Source of the DNA: Nitrospira sp. ST-bin5
GTDB taxonomy: Bacteria; Nitrospirota; Nitrospiria; Nitrospirales; Nitrospiraceae
DNA: 64,000 bases
Assembly (NCBI GenBank): GCA_002083555.1
Contig: MSXN01000013.1
Coordinates: 1 to 64,000 of the forward strand
Reading direction: 5' to 3'
Below, piece after piece: positions 1 to 6,620 of the stretch. Made by a program: the position numbers and the translations under genes. Within the stretch, counting starts at the first letter, position 1. The number at the start of each line of letters is the position of its first letter. The notes below the pieces were generated by a model. The model saw only the letters and a program-made list of their open reading frames with translations, was not told the origin of the DNA and made no database searches.

Positions 1-2
1 GT

Positions 3-78
3 GGGGGGCTAGCTCAGTTGGGAGAGCACTACGTTCGCAACGTAGGGGTCGGGGGTTCAACTCCCCTGCCCTCCACCA
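3..78 (+). tRNA. tRNA-Ala (anticodon CGC)
   Basis: The sequence folds as a full cloverleaf. The acceptor stem is 3-9 with 68-74, the D stem is GCTC/GAGC, the anticodon stem is CTACG/CGTAG with loop TTCGCAA, and the T arm has loop TTCAACT. The discriminator base is A75 and the CCA is encoded at 76-78. The anticodon at 36-38 is CGC, which reads the Ala codon GCG. The third acceptor pair is G5-T72, the G3:U70 wobble that alanyl-tRNA synthetase recognises, which independently supports Ala. Confidence 0.95.
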
Positions 79-360
79 AATCATTGTCCTCGGCTCACAT
101 AAGTCCCTCGCGTATTTCTCGAAGACGTAACGGTTCAGATGGCTTCCATTTCTCCCTCTTTTCTCGAATGTGTTCCGATTGGTCCCGGCTTTGCTTAAAG
201 CAGGGCTGAGTCCGAAATAATCTCCTCAGTAAGACACCATTGCGGTATTTCTCCCCATTGGAGAGAGGGCGCACTGTGGCCTTTTGGGACGTTTCGGCTT
301 ATAGGGAATAGTGTAGGCGGATTAGGCTGCCTCAGCGAGGACGACAAGAAGGAGTCGAGC

Positions 361-1737
361 ATGACCGAAGAATGGGGCGCGATATTAGTCGTTGACGACG
401 ATGCCGAGATGCGAGAGCTCGTTTTTGACGTGCTCAAGGATCGCGGGCACCAGATTTCAACGGCGGGAAGCGGACAGGAAGCGCTGAAACTCCTCGCTGA
501 ACAAGATTTCGCAGTGGTCCTTACCGACCTGCGAATGAAGGGGATGCTCGGTACGGAACTGCTCCTTGAGATCAAACGCTTGTATCCCGATATCGGCGTG
601 ATTCTCATGACCGCGTTCGGTTCCGTCGAAACCGCCGTCGAGGCGATGAAGCGAGGCGCAAGTGATTATCTCACCAAGCCGGTCAAGACCGAGGAAATTA
701 TTCGAGTCGTCGAGCGCGCGGTACGCGAATCCGCGCTTCGGAGAGAAGTGAGCCGGCTCAGGAAAGAAGTACACAAGGAATACAGCTTTCATCACATTCT
801 TGGGAAGAGCAAGGCGATTCAGGCGGTGTTCGATTTGATCCGTCGCGTTGCGGATAGTCCGACCAATGTGCTCATTACCGGGGAAAGCGGCACGGGGAAA
901 GAGCTGGTGGCGAAAGCCATTCATTACAACAGTGACCGGAAAGACGCGCCGTTTATCCCGGTGAATTGCGCGGCGATTCCCGAGCAGCTGTTGGAGAGCG
1001 AACTCTTCGGTCATATGCGCGGGGCGTTTACCGATGCGAAGTCGGACAAGCGCGGGCTGTTTGAGGAGGCGCAAAAGGGCACGCTTTTTCTCGATGAGAT
1101 CAGCGAGTTGCCGATCATGCTTCAAGCGAAACTCCTGCGCGCCATTCAGGAAAAGGAAATCCGCCGAGTCGGCGCCAACAAGCCGATCGCCGTCGATGTG
1201 CGCATCATTGCCGCCACCAATCTGCACCTCGCGGAAGAGGTGAAGGCGAAACGGTTTCGGGACGATCTGTTCTATCGCCTCAATGTGATCGAAGTGGTGT
1301 TGCCTCCGCTACGGGACCGGCGTGAGGATATTCCGATTCTCGTCGAAGCGTTCTTGAAGAAATGCGCGGAAGCCCGCCACAAAGAGGTCAAGGGCGTGAG
1401 TGAGTCGGCCCTGGCGATGTTGATGGACTACGGCTGGCCGGGTAATGTGCGGGAATTGGAAAATGTGGTGGAGCGAGCCGTGACGCTCAATCGCGGCGAG
1501 AAGATCGCCCCGGATGATCTGCCTCCGGCGGTGCAGGGGGCTCGCGGGGACCGGCGGGTGCTCGACGAAGCGGCGGAAAAGATGCTGCCGCTGCACGAGA
1601 TCGAGCAAGAGTACATCAAGAAGATCCTCGACAAGACCGGCGGGAATAAGTATCAGGCCGCGCAAGCCTTGGGCATCGACCGGAAGACCCTCTACCGCAA
1701 GCTCGGCGAGATTGAAGAAGCGAAGACTCACGAGTAG
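361..1737 (+). CDS. NtrC-family sigma54-dependent response regulator
   Basis: This 458-residue protein has the standard three-part layout. The receiver is about 5-120, with acidic residues D12-D14, phospho-acceptor D56 and Lys in DYLTKPVK. The AAA+ domain is about 140-380, with Walker A GESGTGKE at 174-181. A Fis-type helix-turn-helix lies at about 423-458. The loop that contacts sigma54 reads GAFTDA (221-226) instead of GAFTGA, a variant that keeps the key Thr. It is followed 36 bases later by a histidine kinase, so the two are a probable cognate pair. Once phosphorylated it should activate sigma54 promoters. Candidate targets are those at 4219 and 6353 (inference). The 280 bases between the tRNA and this gene show no clear promoter. 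Confidence 0.95.
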   Translation: MTEEWGAILVVDDDAEMRELVFDVLKDRGHQISTAGSGQEALKLLAEQDFAVVLTDLRMKGMLGTELLLEIKRLYPDIGVILMTAFGSVETAVEAMKRGASDYLTKPVKTEEIIRVVERAVRESALRREVSRLRKEVHKEYSFHHILGKSKAIQAVFDLIRRVADSPTNVLITGESGTGKELVAKAIHYNSDRKDAPFIPVNCAAIPEQLLESELFGHMRGAFTDAKSDKRGLFEEAQKGTLFLDEISELPIMLQAKLLRAIQEKEIRRVGANKPIAVDVRIIAATNLHLAEEVKAKRFRDDLFYRLNVIEVVLPPLRDRREDIPILVEAFLKKCAEARHKEVKGVSESALAMLMDYGWPGNVRELENVVERAVTLNRGEKIAPDDLPPAVQGARGDRRVLDEAAEKMLPLHEIEQEYIKKILDKTGGNKYQAAQALGIDRKTLYRKLGEIEEAKTHE

Positions 1738-1773
1738 ACTATCGTCCACCATGCACGCCGGTCCAAGCCCCTC

Positions 1774-4059
1774 GTGAATCCGCCGCTGGAAAAATCTACC
1801 CACCTGGGAGCAGGGGCTGTTGTCCTGCTCACCCTATCTATTTTTATACTCGATCTCCTGACTCCATTGGGATGGGCTGACTGGCTGTTGTATTTCATCC
1901 CCCTTGTGTTGACACTGCAGTCTCCTCGCGATCGTGACTCCTACAATTTTGCCGCGGTGGTCACCTTGTTGACTGCCTTGGGCGGGTACTTTTCGCCGCG
2001 CGACATTCATCCGGCCGTGGCGCTGATGAATCGTGTGCTCGGCCTGATGGTCATGTGGGGCGTCACCTGGATGATTGTCCGGCAGAAGCAGGCGCGCAGC
2101 CAGCTCGTCGGTGCCCGGGCCGCGCAGGCCCAGGCAGAAGCCGGGCGGGAAGCGGCGGTGGCGGCGCGTGAACTGGCTGAAGCCAGTGCCACCGGCGCGA
2201 TTCACCGGGAGTCGCAAGCCGCCCGCGAATTACTGGTCAGCAGCCTCCGATTGGACGGGATTGTCCAGTCCGCCATGGATGCCATTATCACTAGTGATGA
2301 CCGGATGCAGATCCTGTTGTTCAATGAAGCCGCTGAGCGGATGTTTCAATGCCCTGCCCGCGAAGCGATCGGCCAATCGGTGGACAAATTCCTGCCTGCG
2401 CGGTTTCGAGAAGCCCATCGGCATCATGTAGAGGCCTTCGGCCGATCCCGCGTGACCAGCCGGAAGATGGGGCAGCTCGGGAAGGTGATGGGGCTTCGCG
2501 CGAACGGCGAAGAGTTTCCGGTCGAAGCCGCGATTTCCCATATCGTGGTGGAGGGCAGAACGTTTTACACCGTCATTCTTCGAGATATTACGGAGCGACT
2601 GCGGGCCGAAGAACAACTGCGGGGAATTGAAGAGCGATCCAGGCTCGCTCTTGAGGCCGGGCAGTTGGGGGCCTGGGAGCATGATGTGGCCACCGATCTG
2701 GTGGAGCTGGATGCGCGGGCGCGGGCGATCTATCGCTGCGACAGCGGAGTGACGCTCGGTGCGATGCTGGCTTTTGTTCATCCTGAGGATCTTCCCGTTA
2801 TGCAGGACTTGATTGCCGCGGCGCGTCGGCCGGACGCGCCCGACTCACGGTTTACGGCAGAGTGTCGAATGCGGTATCCGGACGGCGAAGTGCGATGGAT
2901 GGTCGTGCGAGCGCAAGTGTTTTTCGAACGGGAGGGGGCAAACCGGCAGGCGACCCGAATCGTCGGGACCACGCAGGATGTCACCGCACGTAAACGGGTT
3001 GAGCACCTGATCCGCCAGAGTGAAGAACGGTATCGGCGGCTGATCGCCGTCTCGCCCTACGGCATCCTTGTGGTGCGATCCGAACACGTCATTTTTGCGA
3101 ACGATCAGGCGCTCAAGCTGTTTGGGGCCGTGAAGGCCGAGGAAATCGTCGGGCGATCGCCCTATGAGCTCTTTCATCCAGATTGCCATGAGGTCATGCG
3201 TGAGCATACCCGTGAATTGCTCGGCGGTAGCCACGTCGCGCCGATGGTCGAAGAGCGGATCGTCAAGCTGGATGGCGTACCGATGGATGTTGAGGTCAGC
3301 TCGGCCGGTTTTTCCGATGAAGAAGGCCCGGCGACCCTGGTGATGCTGCGCGATATCAGTGAGCGCAAGCGGTTACAAGAGCGTTTGCGGAAGACGGAAC
3401 GCATCGCGGAGCTTGGGACGGTCGCTTCAGGGATGGCGCACGAGATCGGGACGCCTATGAATGTCATTCTGGGCCGCGCAGAATATCTGATGGATCGCGT
3501 CACGGATGAGACGGTGAAGAAGGGCCTGCAAACGATTGTGGCGCAGGTAGAGCGGATTACGCGCGTCATGAACCAGCTCCTGGCCTTCGCGCGGCGTAAG
3601 CCGCCGGAGCGTGGTCCGCTGGCGTTGCGGGATGTCATTGAAAACAGCGTCGAGATGTTTCAGGAGCGGCTGGCGAAAAGCCGGGTACAGGTCGAGATGC
3701 AGTTGGATGAGACGTGCCCCAAGGTGCAGGCGGATGCCGACCAGATGAACCAGGTGCTCATCAATCTCATCATGAACGCCGTCCATGCCATGCCGGAAGG
3801 CGGGCAGATTCGTATCGGGATGGCTCAGGCTGACACCATGGTTAAGCTGACAGTGGCTGATACGGGGCAGGGGATTCCTCCGGAGGTAATCGCCAGGGTG
3901 TTTGACCCGTTCTTTACGACCAAAGAATTCGGCAAAGGAACGGGGTTGGGGCTCACCGTGGTGAAAGGCATCATCGAGGAGCATCACGGTTCGATCGCAG
4001 CTGAGAGTCAGGAAGGCAAGGGAACCACGTTTACGATCTTGCTGCCGAAGAGCGGATAG
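1774..4059 (+). CDS. Membrane-anchored multi-PAS sensor histidine kinase
   Basis: The protein is 761 residues. Four hydrophobic segments lie in the first 105 residues, followed by an Ala/Glu-rich coiled coil to about 165. Three PAS-like segments follow at roughly 165-275, 285-405 and 415-530. A HisKA domain carries the H-box GMAHEIGTPMN with phospho-acceptor His556. An HATPase_c domain has the N, G1 (DTGQGIPP) and G2 (GTGLGLT) boxes. The start is GTG at 1774; the ATG at 1751 is out of frame and stops at once. It most likely phosphorylates the NtrC-type regulator just upstream. The N-terminal membrane domain gives no clue to the ligand. Confidence 0.93.
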   Translation: MNPPLEKSTHLGAGAVVLLTLSIFILDLLTPLGWADWLLYFIPLVLTLQSPRDRDSYNFAAVVTLLTALGGYFSPRDIHPAVALMNRVLGLMVMWGVTWMIVRQKQARSQLVGARAAQAQAEAGREAAVAARELAEASATGAIHRESQAARELLVSSLRLDGIVQSAMDAIITSDDRMQILLFNEAAERMFQCPAREAIGQSVDKFLPARFREAHRHHVEAFGRSRVTSRKMGQLGKVMGLRANGEEFPVEAAISHIVVEGRTFYTVILRDITERLRAEEQLRGIEERSRLALEAGQLGAWEHDVATDLVELDARARAIYRCDSGVTLGAMLAFVHPEDLPVMQDLIAAARRPDAPDSRFTAECRMRYPDGEVRWMVVRAQVFFEREGANRQATRIVGTTQDVTARKRVEHLIRQSEERYRRLIAVSPYGILVVRSEHVIFANDQALKLFGAVKAEEIVGRSPYELFHPDCHEVMREHTRELLGGSHVAPMVEERIVKLDGVPMDVEVSSAGFSDEEGPATLVMLRDISERKRLQERLRKTERIAELGTVASGMAHEIGTPMNVILGRAEYLMDRVTDETVKKGLQTIVAQVERITRVMNQLLAFARRKPPERGPLALRDVIENSVEMFQERLAKSRVQVEMQLDETCPKVQADADQMNQVLINLIMNAVHAMPEGGQIRIGMAQADTMVKLTVADTGQGIPPEVIARVFDPFFTTKEFGKGTGLGLTVVKGIIEEHHGSIAAESQEGKGTTFTILLPKSG

Positions 4060-4218
4060 CGCGCGCCGATCGTATTTCGTCTTCGGTGGGGCATCTTGCG
4101 CCAGTCGGGTTTTCAGGTGTTGGGGTGTTTCTCTTCAGCCTAGGGTCGCGGGACCGATCGTTGGTTGCGAATCACTAACAAAATCGCCTAATTTCTGAGG
4201 GGTGACGAGATGGCGCAT

Positions 4219-4234
4219 TGGCATTGTCCTTGCG
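4219..4234 (+). promoter_or_regulatory. Sigma54 (-24/-12) promoter
   Basis: The sequence TGGCATTGTCCTTGCG matches the consensus TGGCACGNNNNTTGCW closely. It has the invariant GG and GC separated by exactly 10 bases and an intact TTGC. Transcription would begin near 4245, about 40 bases upstream of the receiver gene. The flanking 4170-4200 region is AT-rich, as is common where IHF bends DNA at such promoters. It should drive the receiver and the PAS-sigma54 activator. Confidence 0.7.
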
Positions 4235-4282
4235 ACTTCGTCGATCGTACGAATGTGCCAGGTGGGGGTTGTTTAGGAAGGT

Positions 4283-4675
4283 GTGGTTGTGATCGAAGGC
4301 AAGTTGTCGGTACTTGTAGTGGATGATGATGGGGAGATGCGCAGCCTGCTCCGCGACGGGTTGTGGAGTGAAGGTTATGTCCTTCGTGAAGCGGGAGACG
4401 GGGAAGAGGCGTTTCATTTAGTCCTCCGGGCAGTGCCGGATCTGATTCTGACCGAGATTTGGTTGACTGGGGGCGGCGTTGGCTATGTGAATCGTCTTCG
4501 GGCGATCGTTCCGCATTGTCCTATCGTCGTCATGACGGCATTCGGAGATGACGGAGTGAGGATGGATGTGCTCCGGGCCGGCGCGACGGCCTATCTCAGT
4601 AAGCCAATTCACCTGGCGGAATTGAAGTGCTGTGTGAAGCAGTTGCTTGGCAACGAGCATCGGTCGGTGACCTGA
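4283..4675 (+). CDS. Single-domain response regulator with Glu at phospho site
   Basis: This is a stand-alone receiver domain of 130 residues with no output domain. The acidic cluster D14-D16, the MTAF segment and the conserved Lys in LSKP are present. The phospho-acceptor position is Glu58 (in LILTEIWL) rather than Asp. In other receivers, Asp-to-Glu changes can mimic the phosphorylated state, so this one may be permanently on or act as a decoy (inference). The start is GTG; a second in-frame GTG at 4289 sits at a better distance from AGGAAG at 4275-4280 and may be the real start. It lies behind the sigma54 promoter at 4219 and 59 bases before the next activator gene. Confidence 0.88.
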   Translation: MVVIEGKLSVLVVDDDGEMRSLLRDGLWSEGYVLREAGDGEEAFHLVLRAVPDLILTEIWLTGGGVGYVNRLRAIVPHCPIVVMTAFGDDGVRMDVLRAGATAYLSKPIHLAELKCCVKQLLGNEHRSVT

Positions 4676-4734
4676 GGCGAAGTGGTGCTAGAGGGTCATC
4701 ATTGGGGGCTCTCAAATAGAATGGAGTAGATGAG

Positions 4735-6129
4735 ATGGCCGGGTCTCAAGCAAATAGAGTAGTGCGTTCTCCTTTCGACGATCCAATCATCGCGGCGCGG
4801 ATTGAAGCGATCCGGCAGCTCGCGGGCGGGATATCCGATCGCGTGGCGGTGATGGATCGCGACTTCAATGTGGTGTACGCCAACTCGGCGGCCTGGACGG
4901 ACTACGGGGCCGACAAGGCTGAGGTGAATCATGCGAAGTGTTACGAGGCGTTTGCGCATCGCAGTGATCCCTGCGGGACTTGTCCGGCGACCAAGGTGTT
5001 TGAGTCGCCGGGGGTTCAGTCGGTCTCCTGCACGGCCGGAGGGGATGGAGCGGCCTGCGGGATGCATCAGGCGTTTCCTCTGGTTGGAAGTGACGGGCAG
5101 ATCGCGTCGATGCTGGTGCTGTTTACTCCCCCCTCTAAGCCGGCTCTTCGACCGGCACTTCAGGTGCCGGAGGATCTTCCGGCTCCGATGGTGCGGGAGC
5201 ATTTGGGCGATCTCATCGGCCGCAGCGCGGCGATGCAGCAACTGTTCGACATGATTGCGTTGGTGGCGGAAAGTCAGGCGACCGTCTTAATCCAGGGCGA
5301 AAGCGGCACGGGCAAGGAATTGGTCGCCAAGACCATTCATCGCCTCAGCGATCGCCGGGATAAACCGTTTGTTGTGGTGGATTGCGGGTCGCTTCCGGAG
5401 ACGTTGTTGGAGAGTGAGTTGTTCGGCCATATGAAGGGATCGTTTACCGGGGCCACGGCCAATAAGCGGGGGCTATTCGAAGAGGCTGACGGCGGGACGA
5501 TTTTTCTGGATGAAATCGCCGATACGACGCCGACCTTCCAGGCCAAGTTGTTGCGGGTGCTGCAGGAAGGGGAAGTGAAACGGGTGGGAGGCAACCAGCC
5601 GGTCAAAGTCGATGTGCGGGTGGTGTCGGCGACGAACAAAGACCTAACCGAATTGGTCAAAGGGAAGGCGTTCCGGCAGGATCTCTATTATCGTCTAGCG
5701 GTCTTGCCGCTGTTTCTCCCTCCGCTTCGAGAGCGGCGAGAAGATATTCCTTTGTTAGTCGACCATTTTGTGGGTGCCTCTTGTAAGCGCCATCGTCAGT
5801 CGCCGAGGACGGTATCCTCCGATGTGATGCATGCGCTCAGTGAGGCTGCCTGGCCGGGGAATGTTCGTGAGTTGCAGCACTACATTGAGCGGGCGGTCGT
5901 CACAACGACCGGTCCGGATCTCACTTGCGGCGATATTGTGGCGTTGGGATCGAAGGTCCCGGAGGAAGGACTGCGCATGGTGGTCCGGGATGCGGTCAGT
6001 CATACCGAACGGACGCGTATCGTCGAGGCCTTGAGGAAGACCGGCGGGAATCGACTCAGAGCAGCCAAGATGCTCAAGATCAGCAGGGCGGGCCTCTACA
6101 ATAAGCTCAGAGAATACGGCCTCCAATAA
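4735..6129 (+). CDS. PAS-domain sigma54 activator (NtrC/NifA-like architecture)
   Basis: This 464-residue protein lacks a receiver domain. Residues 25-135 form a PAS-like sensor with Cys69, Cys80 and Cys83 (DPCGTCP), a pattern often seen in redox- or metal-responsive PAS domains. The AAA+ domain has Walker A GESGTGKE at 188-195 and the sigma54 loop GSFTGA at 235-240, followed by an arginine-finger region. A Fis-type helix-turn-helix lies at about 425-464. Activity is probably set by its own PAS sensor rather than by phosphorylation. It is expressed from the sigma54 promoter at 4219 and sits just before the sigma54 promoter of the multicopper oxidase, which makes it the most likely direct activator of that gene. 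Confidence 0.93.
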   Translation: MAGSQANRVVRSPFDDPIIAARIEAIRQLAGGISDRVAVMDRDFNVVYANSAAWTDYGADKAEVNHAKCYEAFAHRSDPCGTCPATKVFESPGVQSVSCTAGGDGAACGMHQAFPLVGSDGQIASMLVLFTPPSKPALRPALQVPEDLPAPMVREHLGDLIGRSAAMQQLFDMIALVAESQATVLIQGESGTGKELVAKTIHRLSDRRDKPFVVVDCGSLPETLLESELFGHMKGSFTGATANKRGLFEEADGGTIFLDEIADTTPTFQAKLLRVLQEGEVKRVGGNQPVKVDVRVVSATNKDLTELVKGKAFRQDLYYRLAVLPLFLPPLRERREDIPLLVDHFVGASCKRHRQSPRTVSSDVMHALSEAAWPGNVRELQHYIERAVVTTTGPDLTCGDIVALGSKVPEEGLRMVVRDAVSHTERTRIVEALRKTGGNRLRAAKMLKISRAGLYNKLREYGLQ

Positions 6130-6169
6130 TCTTCCTGTGCCCTCATTTGCCCCAACCGATCGCGCCGCG

Positions 6170-6243
6170 CTGTCTATTTGTGTAGACAGTGCAACCATCT
6201 GAAAACACAGGTCTTGAAAGTTCATGGCCTGTTGGACTGTCTA
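6170..6243 (+). promoter_or_regulatory. Putative upstream activator sites for sigma54 activator
   Basis: A perfect inverted repeat, CTGTCTA-N6-TAGACAG, occupies 6170-6189, and a further CTGTCTA half-site lies at 6237-6243. These are about 110-185 bases upstream of the sigma54 promoter at 6353, a typical enhancer distance for NtrC-type activators with Fis-like DNA-binding domains. Binding by the product of 4735-6129 or 361-1737 is an inference. Confidence 0.5.
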
Positions 6244-6352
6244 CGGCTGTGGAATCATGCCTTTCGAGTGACAGGTGGTGAGGAAAGAGTGAACGGCACT
6301 GGAGCCGCTCCAGGACTGGAAAATCAAAATTATGCTGGAAGAGTCGTCACTT

Positions 6353-6368
6353 AGGCACAACGCTTGCG
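6353..6368 (+). promoter_or_regulatory. Sigma54 promoter of the multicopper oxidase
   Basis: AGGCACAACGCTTGCG contains GGCAC, a 5-base spacer and a perfect TTGC, with GG and GC exactly 10 bases apart. It differs from the consensus mainly in the first base. Transcription should begin near 6379, leaving a leader of about 240 bases before the start codon at 6621. Candidate enhancer sites lie upstream at 6170-6243. Confidence 0.72.
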
Positions 6369-6381
6369 GGTAAAACGTCTC

Positions 6382-6456
6382 GCTGGTGAAGGTCTGGGTA
6401 ATTTTGGACCGGCCTCCGAATGACCCACTCCTTCGCAAGAAGGATCCTTCACCAGC
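6382..6456 (+). other. Structured 5' leader of the multicopper oxidase mRNA
   Basis: GCTGGTGAAGG at 6382-6392 pairs perfectly with CCTTCACCAGC at 6446-6456. Inside this pairing lie GGGT/ACCC (about 6396 and 6423) and a small hairpin, TCCTTC-GCA-AGAAGGA. The structure begins only a few bases after the predicted start of transcription. The rest of the leader to 6606 is purine-rich, with GGTAC repeats near 6500-6530. I do not recognise a known riboswitch; a leader involved in RNA stability or metal-responsive control is possible. Confidence 0.4.
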
Positions 6457-6620
6457 TCTAATTTCCTCCAGTGGAGAGGCCGGAGAGAGTCGGAGGCCGG
6501 TACTTTTAGTAAAGAAGGTACTCGGAGGGCAGTGGAAGGGTATTTATAGTCGGTTGTTTCATCGGTGTGTTTCAACAGTCCGCCCATGGAAGAGGCGGTC
6601 ATAACAGGGGGAGGCCGTGT

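Noticed and set aside
3..78. tRNA-Ala as an attachment site for an integrated element
   Set aside because: No integrase gene is present near it, and I could not see a repeat of the tRNA 3' end elsewhere in the window.
6291..6312. GGCACTGGAGCCGC as an alternative sigma54 promoter for the oxidase
   Set aside because: Spacing is right but the -12 element is CCGC; the site at 6353 is far better. The segment overlaps a CTGGAG/CTCCAG palindrome (6299-6313) that may be a regulator site instead.
6606..6620. Possible yybP-ykoY (Mn2+) riboswitch core near GGGGGAGG
   Set aside because: The purine run is the ribosome site; the conserved loops of that riboswitch were not found in the leader by eye.
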